A stretch of DNA of 28,652 bases from Sphaeroforma arctica JP610 (Eukaryota > Opisthokonta > Ichthyosporea > Ichthyophonida), in NCBI RefSeq assembly GCF_001186125.1, contig NW_014040129.1, positions 28,819-57,470 on the forward strand, in the 5' to 3' direction. The translations under genes and the position numbers were made by a program. The notes under the pieces were generated by a model. The model searched no databases. It had not been told where the DNA came from and saw nothing but the letters and a program-made list of their open reading frames with translations. Numbering within the stretch: the stretch's first letter is position 1; each line of letters starts with the position of its first letter. Below are positions 1 to 11,800 of this stretch, piece after piece.

Positions 1-23
1 TATACTATTGTTAGTTATTACTA

Positions 24-96
24 CTATATATATACAATAATAAATAGTATGTCTGTATATACATATATATATCTATATATATATATATATATATAC
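24..96. repeat. AT-rich microsatellite
   Basis: Runs of alternating A and T, mostly (TA)n, with a few interruptions. It is simple sequence with no coding content. Confidence 0.8.
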
Positions 97-507
97 ATTT
101 TGCTAAAAAATCGGATGCTACATATTAGGGTGAAAGATACCGACTATATGCAACTTTGAATTGTAGGCACATGCTCGTGCATTTGCTCCTTTAATCATGC
201 GAATAGTGAAACTATCGCATTTTGTCAATTATTCTCAAATACATTGTGTACTAAACCACATAAATGCAGTTGTTTCTCTGTGTATGCTCATATCTGTGCA
301 TGTGTGACTTAAACTTCGAGATTAGTAGTCGTTTATATTGAGGCGTGATACATTATCTCATGTATATATGGTGGCAAGGACGCTTCTATATCGTCTCGTC
401 TCCATATGTACAATTTTGCCTTTTGTTCCGCAATGTTAGGGGCCGTTCACAAATCTATAAATGTATCGTACCCTAGTTGATATCGGCATGTTTGTTTAAA
501 GGCGCCA

Positions 508-605
508 ACGTAGTACAAGCTTTTTAGATACACGAAACAATCATGACCCTCGTGTCTACGTAGTACAAGCTTTTTAGATACACGAAACAATCATGACCCT
601 CGTGT
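508..605. repeat. 50-bp perfect tandem duplication
   Basis: The block starting ACGTAGTACAAGC at 508 repeats from 558 with a 50-bp period. The shared 48 bases are identical, so the duplication is young. It lies upstream of the first recognised exon of gene 1. Confidence 0.9.
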
Positions 606-1126
606 GACTATGACACCCTGTGTTTTTGCCGCCAGGAATAAAGTATGTCTTTGTTCTGGTCGTCATAGCGAAACTATGAATCATTATACACGTGCACAAT
701 CACATTAACATAATATCACACATACGCATACACATGCAAATACATCTTTTCAGTTGCTCACTTTGCACTCGGAAGAGCTATCGCACCCGCATTGCCGACA
801 GGCGGTTGGTATCTCTCAATCCGAATCTATTGCTGCAGTATAACACTCAGTTTTAGTTTAGGACTTGTTTGCACCTCTCACTGTCCCTTCTAATTGATGG
901 TTACTTTCGTCTGCTGTCGACTTCATCATACATCTCACACTAGACTACCTACCAGTATCTTTTGGCTCTGATTCTGAACTTGAAACGTTTATAGAATTCA
1001 CGTTTGTATCTGATATCAAAGAAACTATCGAATTATCTGCTTCTGGTTTTATTTACGTGCGTGTCATGCGGCTGGTGCACCCTAAGAGTTTACTTCACCT
1101 GTTACTGCATATGGTACTCACTTAAG

Positions 1127-2836
1127 ACTCATATCATCTTCCCACTCGAAACCACTGCGCCACTCGGTCTGCAGATAAACATACTTGGCTCAGACAAAGG
1201 GTCGTCTACAGTGCAGATCGCTTCACCCTTCATAGAGGATGCCTTTGTATCGTCGCTACAAGTGCAGTATGGCGAATTTAACATCCGATCCGCCAGCGGG
1301 CAACAGTGCGCCATAAGCGGTGTGTGCAAGTCACGTGTTAAGAGTATAGTACTGATGAACTATCTAGAGCACGTACAGGATCATGCTATCAATGTAGGAT
1401 ACGATACAGAAGGCCGCATGATTTGGAGTATTTGCCTCGTAACATATAGGCGTAGCCGTACAATGAACTGGCATTGGTTTGCATCGTACGTTTACGTTTG
1501 GTGCTGGGGCTTGTACGTATCGTGTATTGCGAGGGCAGCAGAAGTATAGCACAGAATTCCATAGTGGCGTTGTGATACATTTAGTACAGTACATGTACTG
1601 AATCCTACGGTACATAAGCATACACATGGAATATACCTACATATAGAATTATACTCGGATAGTCACTCATGTATACCTGCGTTGTCTCTCGTATAGATCC
1701 TCCGGATCACCTGGCCACCACTTTCCTCTTAGCGCCTTCTGCCGTGTACTTCACATCCAATTCGCACGTCGAAATTGGGCTCGACCTGGGCAGGTGGCAC
1801 ACGGACAGACACGTGTTTGAAATCGACTTTGGCAATTGCTCTATTCTGAATTATCCCGATACATTCCGCAGGTATGTGTGGTGTGTGTGTGTGTGTATAA
1901 ATATGCTCAGCTGTCGGGGTGTATGCGTATTGTGGTGCGTACTAATACATCACGCTCACCTAACACGTGCGTTATGTTCACTCATAGCCGTTGGCTTTAA
2001 AGCCTCTGCAATGTTCGATGCTGCTACCGCTTGAACAAACTCACAGCACAAACGCACGAGCGAATCTTGAATCCGAGCATTCAGTTGTCTCGCCATTGAC
2101 AATACGTCAGATTGAAAACAACTGTCTGTATCGTGAACGTCGACGCTTCTGCGAGCATATACAGCTACCAGCTGCGCGTTTACTTACCTCTGCATCTACA
2201 CCCGATGTGTGCTAACCCCTGCGCCCGTTTGCCTCCCACAGCCCTCGCCTACACATCAACGCCAATGATTGCTCCGGCACAGTCCGCTTCAGCGTCCTTC
2301 TGGCCGATCTGCAATCGTGCAACGCCACTGTGGTGTCTGACAGCAACACCGACGAATTCGACGCCGTGGGTTTTGGCGTCGACATCAAGGTCAAGCTGGC
2401 CGACAACGGCGTGCCGCTGACGCTGAAAATGGCGGAGACCCGGCTGAACGCACATTTGACCGAGGACGCAGGTGTGGATTGTTGGACAGGGATACTACTT
2501 TGTGAGATTGGGGGGTGGGGATTTTTCTATTTTCACACGTCCGGGATCTGATGCCGAGGGTCGCATTGGTGTCTGTTTACATGCTATGCGAGTAGCGTAG
2601 ATTAGAGTATATACCTGGGTGGTTGCTTGGTTTGTCTGGGTTTGGACCGCTTTTCTCGGCAATTGAGATATTGGACAGCTTCAGACGCGCGTATTGTGGA
2701 TATAGTTGATTCATTTTGCCTTTCCTATTCATTCTCAGGAGCGGCCATCGTTTTCACTCAACCACGAGTAACGAGTGAATCTGTGCGAGTCGTAGTCGAA
2801 ACGAATCCGGAAGAGGTGTCGAAAGTATTTGTCAAC
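1127..2836 (+). other. N-terminal ectodomain exons of gene 1
   Basis: Four exons (~1127-1334, 1697-1871, 2242-2471, 2739-2836) encode a beta-strand-rich region with scattered cysteines, for example QQCAISGVCKS and EIDFGNCSILNYP. I recognise no named domain. The left edge of the first exon is uncertain: AGs at 1126 and 1174 both allow an open frame, and neither has a strong polypyrimidine tract. The donor at 1335 (GTGTTA) is weak but gives the phase needed by the acceptor at 1696. Confidence 0.6.
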
Positions 2837-5800
2837 GTAAGTAGACGACATCCATCAACATTTCTTTGTTGTCTGAAACAGTCACTAGTAGTGTTCGATA
2901 CCCATTTATACGGCATTTATATGGAGAGGGGTTAGGTTTAATGAGACAGCCAGTAGTCAAACAGTGAATAGGTGCAAGGGCACTACACACGGTCAGAAAG
3001 CACCGTTCTTTTTGTTCTTAGATACACCTCGTGTGTACGTTAACGTATCTCATATTTTTCCATGTGGAGAGTTTGTGTACGTAACGTATCTCATATACTT
3101 TAATATGGAGAATGTATACGTTAACGTATCTCATATACTATTATAGGGAGAGAGTGTATGTTAACGTATCTCATATACCTCATATGTAATCTGGAGAGTG
3201 ATTGATGTCAGTTTCTCTCGATCCTTCACAGTTCGCTACCGACGCCAAATACCGCGGCGTGGAAGGCACCGAGGGAGAGGTGATATTCACACCTCACCTG
3301 CCAACGTCGGATGACAACGACAGTGCTGAGACGCTCTACACACCCTCGCCAGGAAGTATCAGCGGCTCTGTACTGGACAGCACAACGCTCAGACCCATAG
3401 GGGGTATGAAAGTCACCTACAAGGGCCTGGCCGACCCTTTCGCGGATTCCGGTCTGATGCCCGCGGCCAAGTTTATCACAGTGGCCGACGACGGTATGTG
3501 GGGCTGTGTAGGGAGAGTGATGTGCGTTGGGTTGTTTTGTCTGTAACTGCTGGTGCTGGCACGATTACTGAACGGATGCGTATTAAACCCTAAAACCCTC
3601 ATATCCTCGACAGTATGAGAGGTTTTGGAAAGCTCTATGTGGGTCTGAATGTTACACGCCGATTAGAGACGACTTTGCTGCCAGCTGCCTGGCTCAACAA
3701 CGCCAGGAAAGACTGCCTTTTCCTAACGTCTCCAAATCTATATCACTCACAGGCACCTTTGTACTCGGAGAGTTAGACCCCGGCTACTACGTCGTGTGCG
3801 TAGACTTCACCCACCCGCTCGCCGGTGATCGTGTGGGTGAGACCTGGGCGGTCTCGAACGACCCAGACGCATACACTAACGGATGCACTGAGGTGCGTGT
3901 GCTGGGAGGCACATACACAGATATGGGAGCCTTCGAGTACGCTCCCCCTAGTACGCTGAGTGGGGTGGTCACGAAGGGCGTGGAGAAGGAAGCCGTCGCA
4001 GACATGGAGGTCGATCTGGTCCAGATAACTGGTATGTGCTCTCCCGTGCCACAGCTGACTTGTCTGTCTGATACGATTTTAGCATCACATAACTGTTTCA
4101 CGCGTGTGTATTGGCCCGTGGTTATCCCGGAAGTGCTCGTTGACTACATAAATGTACCCACCCACCCCGCCTCCCTCCCACCTTTGCACACGCATGGGTA
4201 CAGGCTTAGGAGACTCAGTCACCTACACTGTTAAGACCACGTCCAACGGTGTCTTCCACTTCGAAGGTCTGGAGGATGGCACATACTCCGTGCAGCTGCC
4301 AGCAACGGCGCCCCATGGCAGCGTACTAGACGACAGCCTCCCCACAGACCGCGTATACATCATTGCTAACGGCGTGCCTGTGTCCGGCATTGCAGTTCAG
4401 GTCAGTGACGGAAGACCGAACTTGTACATATGCGTACGAGAAAGGCCTGGTGTTTAGTCCGGATGTTATTTTTAAATTATTTATTTTTTGTGCTATGATA
4501 TGTCCGCTGTACTAGTCCATTTCACACTCGTGCGTGTTGTTAAGCACAAGCGAACTCACCTGCTGCGCAGCACATCACGCTTGCTCCGCTCGTGGATGTG
4601 GACCACGTCTGCCCATACGCCTACTTAGCCTACTTATACTCCACATACACTCTCTCACACACACTCTCTCTCTCTCTTCACATGCACAGTATGCCCTATC
4701 CTCGCGCATTACCGGCAAGATGGTGTCTGTGAGCGGAGACATAGTCGAGGGCGTACGTGTGGAGCTACTTCGGTTGTCCGTGCCAGTTGACGCGAGCAGT
4801 GCAGAAGCCAACGAGCCCATAGAGGAGGTGGCGGTCTCTGACGGGGACGGTGTTTTTGTGTTCGCAAACCTAGATCCTGGAACGTACCTGGTGTGTATAT
4901 ACACTTGTGAAGGTGTACGTCGTGAGTGTGTGAGCTGTTTGCGTGTGCACTCGTGGTTTGCATCCTGCGCCCCGTTGAGGGTGTGTCGTTGGCGTCTACT
5001 GAATCGCTTGTTTCTACCGAGATTCATTGTAACGTTTTGAATCTATCTAAAGGTCACGGTCCCCGATATATCAACGAGCGGCGGATCGCTTGTGGAAGCG
5101 CCCACAGATTTGACAGTAGACATGATGGAGGAGAAGCAGGTGTTCGAGGTATGTCTGCGCCTTACCAGCTTGTACATAGCTAGTTGTTTGTTAGTGTGGT
5201 TTCATGGTGTCCTGCACGAGTTAGAATGAATTAAGCCAACAACCCCACGCGTTGTACAACACCTACATTCTCCGTTCGGAGGGTTTTTCTTCCTTCAAAC
5301 GATCAGAAACGCAGTTTATATCGAACCTCATTCCCGTTGTGTGTTCTCGCAGGTGCATCTAATGGAGGGCGACGATGCGAACATCGGAACGTTCGCCTTC
5401 AGCGAAGCGAGTGGCGTCAGTGGGCGTATTATTAATGCCCTGGGAATGCCTGTGCAGACCTCCATTTCCGCAAAGTCTGGGGATACTGAGTATGTGGAAT
5501 GACTGTCTTGTTGGCTGAAGCGTGTGTATTTAATATCATTATGGCTGTCTTGTTGCCAGAAACATACATATTCAATATCATGCATATGCGAATGTTGGCA
5601 ATCTTCCGTTGTTAGTACATGCTATCTATCGCCAGTGCGCATAGTCACCACATGCCTCAGCGGCTGCTCTTTCGCCGGTGTGATTGGATTGATCAAACAA
5701 TGAGTGTGGCAAGAACAAGTATTCCGTTGCACTATCAACCACTACTAAACTGTCCTCTCCACATACATCCTCGTGCATGTCTATGTGCATCGCATCTCTA

Positions 5801-8800
5801 ATTGACCTCTCGGCTTTGCATACAACTGGTGCCACCGAGCACAGCTGCTCGGGTCTCTCTAATTGGCCACACACTCCCTCCTCTCTCTCTCTCTCTGCCT
5901 CTGTCTCTGTCTCTCTTTCACACTCGCACACTTACACAAAAACGTCCCGCAGAATCACAACACAATCCACAGCCGACGGGTTTTACTACTTCGAGGGCTT
6001 ACCCAAAGGCGAACACACCATCACCCTCAACGACCTGCCTTCAACCATGGGCGTGACGGTGCTCACACCAGACGACAGTGAGTTTGTGGTGCAGGAACCA
6101 GTGGTGGCGGGTCTGTTTTCGCCGTTCTCTCTCACTTCCTTATCGACTGAGTCGCCAGATGGATCGGTAACTACGGTGTCCCCTTGCACGCTCGTAGCTA
6201 ACACTTGTTTTATGGGGTGTATGTGAAGTATGATAGTTTGAACGAAGGTTGGGCATGGTATGTGTGCACATAGGGATGTATGCGCTTTCAGCATACTACC
6301 ACATACATGAAATCCTAAACCCCTAAAACAAACATGAACGTGGTGAACGTATGTGTACAAGCTTTGCCGTCCTCAGATTTGTGGCTTTCATATTCGATGT
6401 TGTGCGTTTATGTTCCCAGTCTGAGTTCTCTGCCATTGTGAGATTATTACACAGACGGCCTCTAACCAACTACTCACTCGTACCTTAGTCCGTGTGTCAT
6501 AACTCATACCTAGCCTAACTCCCTATCCTTGATTCCGAATACTCAGATCACCATTGAGTTCAAGGGAACCATGGTTACGGGTATCAGTTTCATGATGCAG
6601 GAAAAGGGCTCGATTGCCGGGCGAATGACCGATTCGGACGGCACCGGAATCTCTGGTGTACCTGTAAGTACTTTATATCAACAGAACATACACCTTGTGC
6701 CCCTGTACGTACTTTATATCATCCGAATAGGCACCTTGTGCTCCAGTCGAACATGCACCTTGTGCTCCTGTACGTACTTTATATCATCCGAATAGGCGCC
6801 TTGTACTCGGTGCTGTTTGCGGCCGATGACTTGTACCGTGTACGTAACCGGGTGATAACTTTTGTGGTCAAGTCGTCTGACATGTCGTGTATCTAACACT
6901 GTACTATGACCACTATACTATGTGCATGTGCGAAACTAGATGGGGTCAAACTTCAAAGCTCCTGCGCCATCCGCAGTTGTTTTCAACTCGTCTCTTGCCG
7001 TTGGTGTTGTTGTTGTACCTGGTCTTGTAGAAGAGACCATTGGGCCGCAAATGTCCCTTATTTCCACTGTGTTTAAATACCTGCATAGGGTGTTCCATAG
7101 CGTTGACCATGCACCTTCTCGGTCCAAGTCTCTAACCTTTGGTGTTCATGTCCCTCTAGGTTGTCCTGACCGGCGCCGACGGCGACGGCGACGGTCGAGC
7201 CACATCGAATGCCTTGGGCTACTTCGCCTTTGATAAGTTGCCAGTAGATGGCCTGTACAAGCTCATCGCTCCCGGCTTTGAGACCTTCCTACAAGTCGAC
7301 ATGAACACCGTAACGCAGGTACATTTGCGCGTGTAAACACGTGTGTGGGTGGTGTTTGTTGCGCACTCGGGAGACTGGATGGCTGAGGAATGAGTTAAAG
7401 TGCGCACTGCTCCGCACGTGGGTGTGGGATTTAACACGTACGTGTGTGATTAGGCTCGCGGGTGTGTGATTAGGCACCTGGGTGTTTTATTAGGTGCAGG
7501 CCACTCATACCACATCGCTTGATCGAATGTGATGTGGGCTCAGTTGTTCGCACCAGTCTCAAACAAGGACCACGACTCGTCGTACCCACACAGTATCCAT
7601 ATATTAATTACATGCAGCCATACGTTCTTCATATGTTCCACTATTTAACCACATACCAATTATATGTTCTATCTTTTCCTTTTCAGACATACCTTCATAT
7701 GGTCCACTACATAACCACATACTAACTACGTGTACTAACTTTTTCTTTATTGCAGCTTGGCTCATTTTCCGCCGAGCGCAGTGGGTTCGTCACGGGCACT
7801 GTTGTCAACGCTCACAACGGCGAACGCTTGAAAGATGTGGATGTCGTATTGAGAGACTACACCAACGAGTACAAGGGTATGTATACTGTGTGCTACACCT
7901 ATACACATGTATGTTTCTTGTGGGATATCCACTGTGTGTTAAACCTATACACATGTGTGTTCTTATGGTGTGTGCCATACTTGTACAGATGTGTTTTTAT
8001 TTCGCGATACGTAGGGCTAGACACACGCCTGCCTGAATGCCTTCGCTCAGCGAGTGCAGACACATTGTTATGTCGTTCCCAACACGCTCGCACACGTCAC
8101 ACAACACTTCGAATATCCCCCATGTACGCCGTCCGTATATCATTAACCCCTAGCAACATCCCTATATCGCCTAACTACACCCCTATAGCGCCTAATAACA
8201 CCCCTATGACCCCTAACAGCACCCCTATGACGCCTAATAACACTCCTACAGCGCCTAATAACACCCCTATAGCGCCTAACAATACCCTTCCCCCCTCCCC
8301 CTCGCTCTCTCCTCTATAGATTCACGTGCTTATCTTTCTACCTGTTTCCGCACATGTACAGCAATCACCACCACAGATCAAACCGGGCGATTCATCCTGA
8401 TGTCCGTGCCCTACGGTTCGTACTACCTCAGCGTCCCAACAGACCACGAAGACCACGAGGTTGTGCACAACCCAGACAACACGATCAGTAACACGTACCC
8501 TGTCGAGGTGCGTCAGCCCACCGTGGTGGATGTGGGCCACTTTGCGTACTCGTCGCCTGCCACAGAGTTGCCTGACCGCGTGGAGGGCCGAGTCATTGGC
8601 ACGTACAAGGTGGAAAGTGTGCAAGGCACCGTGACAGGGACAGGAGGACTGGGTGGCAGCATAGGTGCGTTATACATCCGTATCTGCTCGCTTTATGTTA
8701 TGTGCGTGCGTTCGGGTGGGTGAATGTGTGAGTCTCCTTTTGTCATGTGTGTGCTAGCGGTTTTCGAAGTGGATCTTTTCGATGTCCACATCTGTGGGAT

Positions 8801-11800
8801 GGGATGTGCAGTCAGCGACATGTATGTACGCTGCAGTTTATGTAGAATTACGTGTGTGTCTGTACCAATGTGTCTTGTCACTCCACAGTATCGACTATAT
8901 GTACAGAGAGCATAAATCTACTTCGCGAAACGCTGGGGGAGTCTAGGCAAGGGGCTTGCGATGACTTTTGTAAGCGTTTGCAACAAGCCTAGATGTGATT
9001 GCTATGGCCTCACTGAATGCCATATACATACCTTCATCAACCTCCGCTCTAGATATATCGCAGCAAGTGTGTACTGTGTGCTGTCCTTCCTCCCCCGACC
9101 CCTCCCATCTGTCACCCTTAGCTACGCCTAACCTAAACACACACCGCACACGCACCTCAGGGCACGAGACGACAGTGTCCGTTGAGATGATGGGGTGTGA
9201 ATTGGGTGGCAAGTACACCTTCAAGGGTCTGTCGTTTGACTCCACCGACAACACTGAGGCTCAGATCGTACGAGAGACCACGGACATGAGCTTCTTCCTG
9301 ACCACGGGCAACACGTGTGGCGTAGCTGGCAGCAAGTTTGCGCCGGTGATGAAGGGGATGGTGAAGCGGGCGAACCAGGACTACGAGGTGGACGCCGAAG
9401 GCTTGGGAGCGGCTGTGGGTATGAACGACATGACGTACTGGGCTATCGGCCTATGGTCGGACGAGGAGCGTGTGGAGGTGACGAAGGGCGAGATCACCCA
9501 GGCAAAGGTATACTTGTAGTGTGTGTGTGTGAAGTTTAGTATGCTTTACACTGGCAAAAATACACTTGTAATTTGTGTGTGTGTGCGTTTGGGTTTAGTG
9601 TGCTTCGTACACGCTGTATTACAACTTGTGTATGATTCTACAGAGCCTCTACGTGACATTGTAGTCGCGTGCGGGCGGGTCTTTCCCACAGCTGGGTATA
9701 TCCCTCTGAAAGCACCAGCAACACAGCAACTAGTGATGATGTGCTTATCAGCAACTAGTGATGATGTGCTTATCAGCAACTAGTGATGATGTGCTTATCA
9801 GCAACTAGTGATGATGTGCTTATCGGCAACTAGTGATGATGTGCTTATCAGCAACTAGTGATGATGTGCTTATCAGCAACTAGTGATGATGTGCTTGCTG
9901 TGCATGTATAACAACCCTTTGACCAGTCTGAATACCATCGCCCCCTTGATTAGAAATGTGTGTAATAGGCCTCAAGTGTAGCACAACAACGGCACTCCAG
10001 TAGCTTCTGTGCTAGCCCCTCCTGCGTCTCTGTTCGTAGGCATATACCCTATGTGTATCATTAAGTAGGTAGGCATATACCCTATGTGTAACATACCCCT
10101 CCTATCACTACCCGCACAGCTGGTTGCCGGGGGAGTGGAGTGCAGCAGTGAAGCTGTAGACGTGCTCGCCAAACTCAGCACAACCAAGATAGAGACAAGC
10201 AGTGTGAACGCCTTCTTGGCAGCCGCCATTGCCCAACAGCAGGACACGCAGCCTACAGAGCCCACAGTCATTCTCACGTCCCTGCAGTTGAGCCCAGGTA
10301 TTTCACCGGCTGCCGTGTGCCCTAATTTAGTGCATATGTCTTTATTTGGTGCGTATGTCCCAATTTGGTGCATATGTCTGAATGTGGTGTATATGTCCTA
10401 ATTTGGATTGTGTGTGGGTGTCGTATCCGGTAGAGATTCCGTCCCTCGTGTACATCGGTTTGTATATCTCCTCGCAGTGTGTGAAGTCTTTGTTGTTGTT
10501 TTTTGAATGCTGCCACCCTAGCGGGTGGTTGTCGCCAGCACTCGTTCTCGGCTGTCCTGTGGAACGTCCCGCCCAGGTCTGTATTTGGTGTGCGTATCAT
10601 GGAGGTTACTCTTTCCCGACGTTATACAACCCACCATGCCCAACAAGAGTCGTACACCTCACTCCGACCCACACACTCACACGACTCGATCATTCGTTCC
10701 CCAGCCATGACCTGCCAGACCGATGTAGTGCGAGAGGGCGTGGCCAATCGGCCTGGCATGGGGCTGGTTCTGCACCTGTCTATAAATGTTGACTACGAGC
10801 AACGCGGCGGGTATGTGCCCGAAGCCAACCGTTTCCAGGGCCATCTGCGCCGTAGTGCAGCGCCTCGTTTGCGTCGCAGGCGGCAGGCGGTGGTAAAGAA
10901 CAGAGACACGCTGACTGCTAGTGAGTCCTTCGCGGCACACTACGACACGCCCGTGGTCTTGACGGCTGCGACGGCTGCGATTGGGTATATGTGTATCGGT
11001 GTTTGATACATCGCGCTGCGAGGGCGGCTCCAGTAGTATGGTTATATGTATGGGTAGTGTAGTATGGTTATACAGTATGGGTAGGAGTAGTATGGTTATA
11101 TATAGTATGGGTAGAGTAGTACGGTTCTATAGTATGGGTAGAGTGGTATGTTATATAGTATGGGTAGAGTAGTATGGTTATACAGTATGGGTAGAGTATT
11201 ATGGTTATATAGTATGGGTAGAGTAGTATGGTTATACAGTATGGGTAGAGTAGTATGGTTATATAGAATGGGTAGAGTTGTACGGTTATATAGTATGGGT
11301 AGAAAAGTAGAGTTATGCATGCGCACGTAACGTCTCGACAGTATAGTCTGTCTGTCCAAACATCAGAATGAACTCGACACTTGACCGTTGTCGGGTGTGT
11401 TGGTAGTCCAGTTTCACTCACACCTAGGGCCATGCTAATTCGGACTCATTTTGTCCCATTCCGTCTCAGGTCCAATCCCCTGCCAGTTCTGGGCGATACA
11501 TCCGCAACTGAACCAGCCGCGCAGGAGCCTGAGTCAGACTTTGACGACAGCGCTGCCGATGCCTTCGACGATGACACCAGTGAGGCCGATGGCGTTGCTG
11601 TGGATACGGATACTACTCAGCCTGACTTCCAGCCGGACTTTGGACTAGGTGGGCTGCCTGGCGGCGCTGATAACAGCACCAGCAGTACGGAGGTCCCGAG
11701 CTGGGCCGCGTCGGAAGAAGCGAGCATTGTAGCGCAGAATACGGCGTCAGCGGTGCCTGTGGCGAGCGTGCCAGTGGCCACGGCAACATCTGTCGCACCT

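Larger units (their letters stand above)
1..1126. other. Upstream region of gene 1; first exon(s) not located
   Basis: The stretch is AT-rich with microsatellites near 24-96 and a perfect 50-bp tandem duplication at 508-605. Gene 1 must begin in or before it, because the first supported exon frame (up to 1334) has no in-frame ATG. A short GC-richer stretch at about 754-808, with an AG before it and a GT after it, could be an exon. The reading I tried makes a stop codon when joined to one of the candidate acceptors, so I do not call it. No promoter element is recognised with confidence. Confidence 0.5.
3352..8440 (+). other. Six tandem Cna-B / SdrD-B / carboxypeptidase-regulatory-like repeats
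   Basis: Six units follow the pattern G-x-[IV]-x-G-x-[VM] ... T-x-x-x-G-x-[FY]-x-F-x-x-L-x-x-G-x-Y. Approximate starts are 3352 (SISGSVLDSTT, then GELDPGYYV), 3950 (STLSGVVTKG, then FHFEGLEDGTYSV), 4699 (SRITGKMVSVSG, then VFANLDPGTYLVTV), 5404 (SGVSGRIINALG, then FYYFEGLPKGEHTITL), 6604 (SIAGRMTDSDG, then YFAFDKLPVDGLYKL) and 7786 (FVTGTVVNAHNG, then FILMSVPYGSYYLSV). The pattern is typical of the prealbumin-like beta-sandwich of Cna-B, SdrD-B and CarboxypepD_reg families. Repeat 5 has an Asp-rich DGDGDG loop that could bind calcium. Each unit is split by an internal intron, and most units are separated by phase-0 introns. Which named family fits best needs a profile search. Confidence 0.8.
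8441..10920 (+). other. Juxtamembrane ectodomain of gene 1, no recognised domain
   Basis: The end of exon 8362-8664 plus exons 9161-9507, 10120-10297 and 10705-10920 encode about 330 residues outside the repeats. It has paired cysteines (MGCELGGK and NTCGVAG; GVECSSE and MTCQTD), a stretch that may start a further diverged repeat (RVEGRVIGTYKVE), and a basic segment at its end. It lies on the extracellular side by topology. I do not recognise a family. Confidence 0.6.

Noticed and set aside
1004-1126. Hydrophobic frame resembling a signal peptide in front of the first gene 1 exon
   Set aside because: The frame begins at a TTG with no in-frame ATG and has a stop just upstream at 992. It is not an acceptable eukaryotic start.
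2111-2177. Possible cassette exon in gene 1 encoding VCIVNVDASASIYSYQL
   Set aside because: An acceptor AG and a GT donor exist and the translation looks plausible. The exon would leave phase 0, while the next exon at 2242 needs phase 2, so it cannot be joined.
9644-9660. Mini-exon SLYVT in the intron 9508-10119
   Set aside because: It hits a stop in the needed frame unless a weak GTAGTC donor is used, and direct joining of 9507 to 10120 is already in frame.
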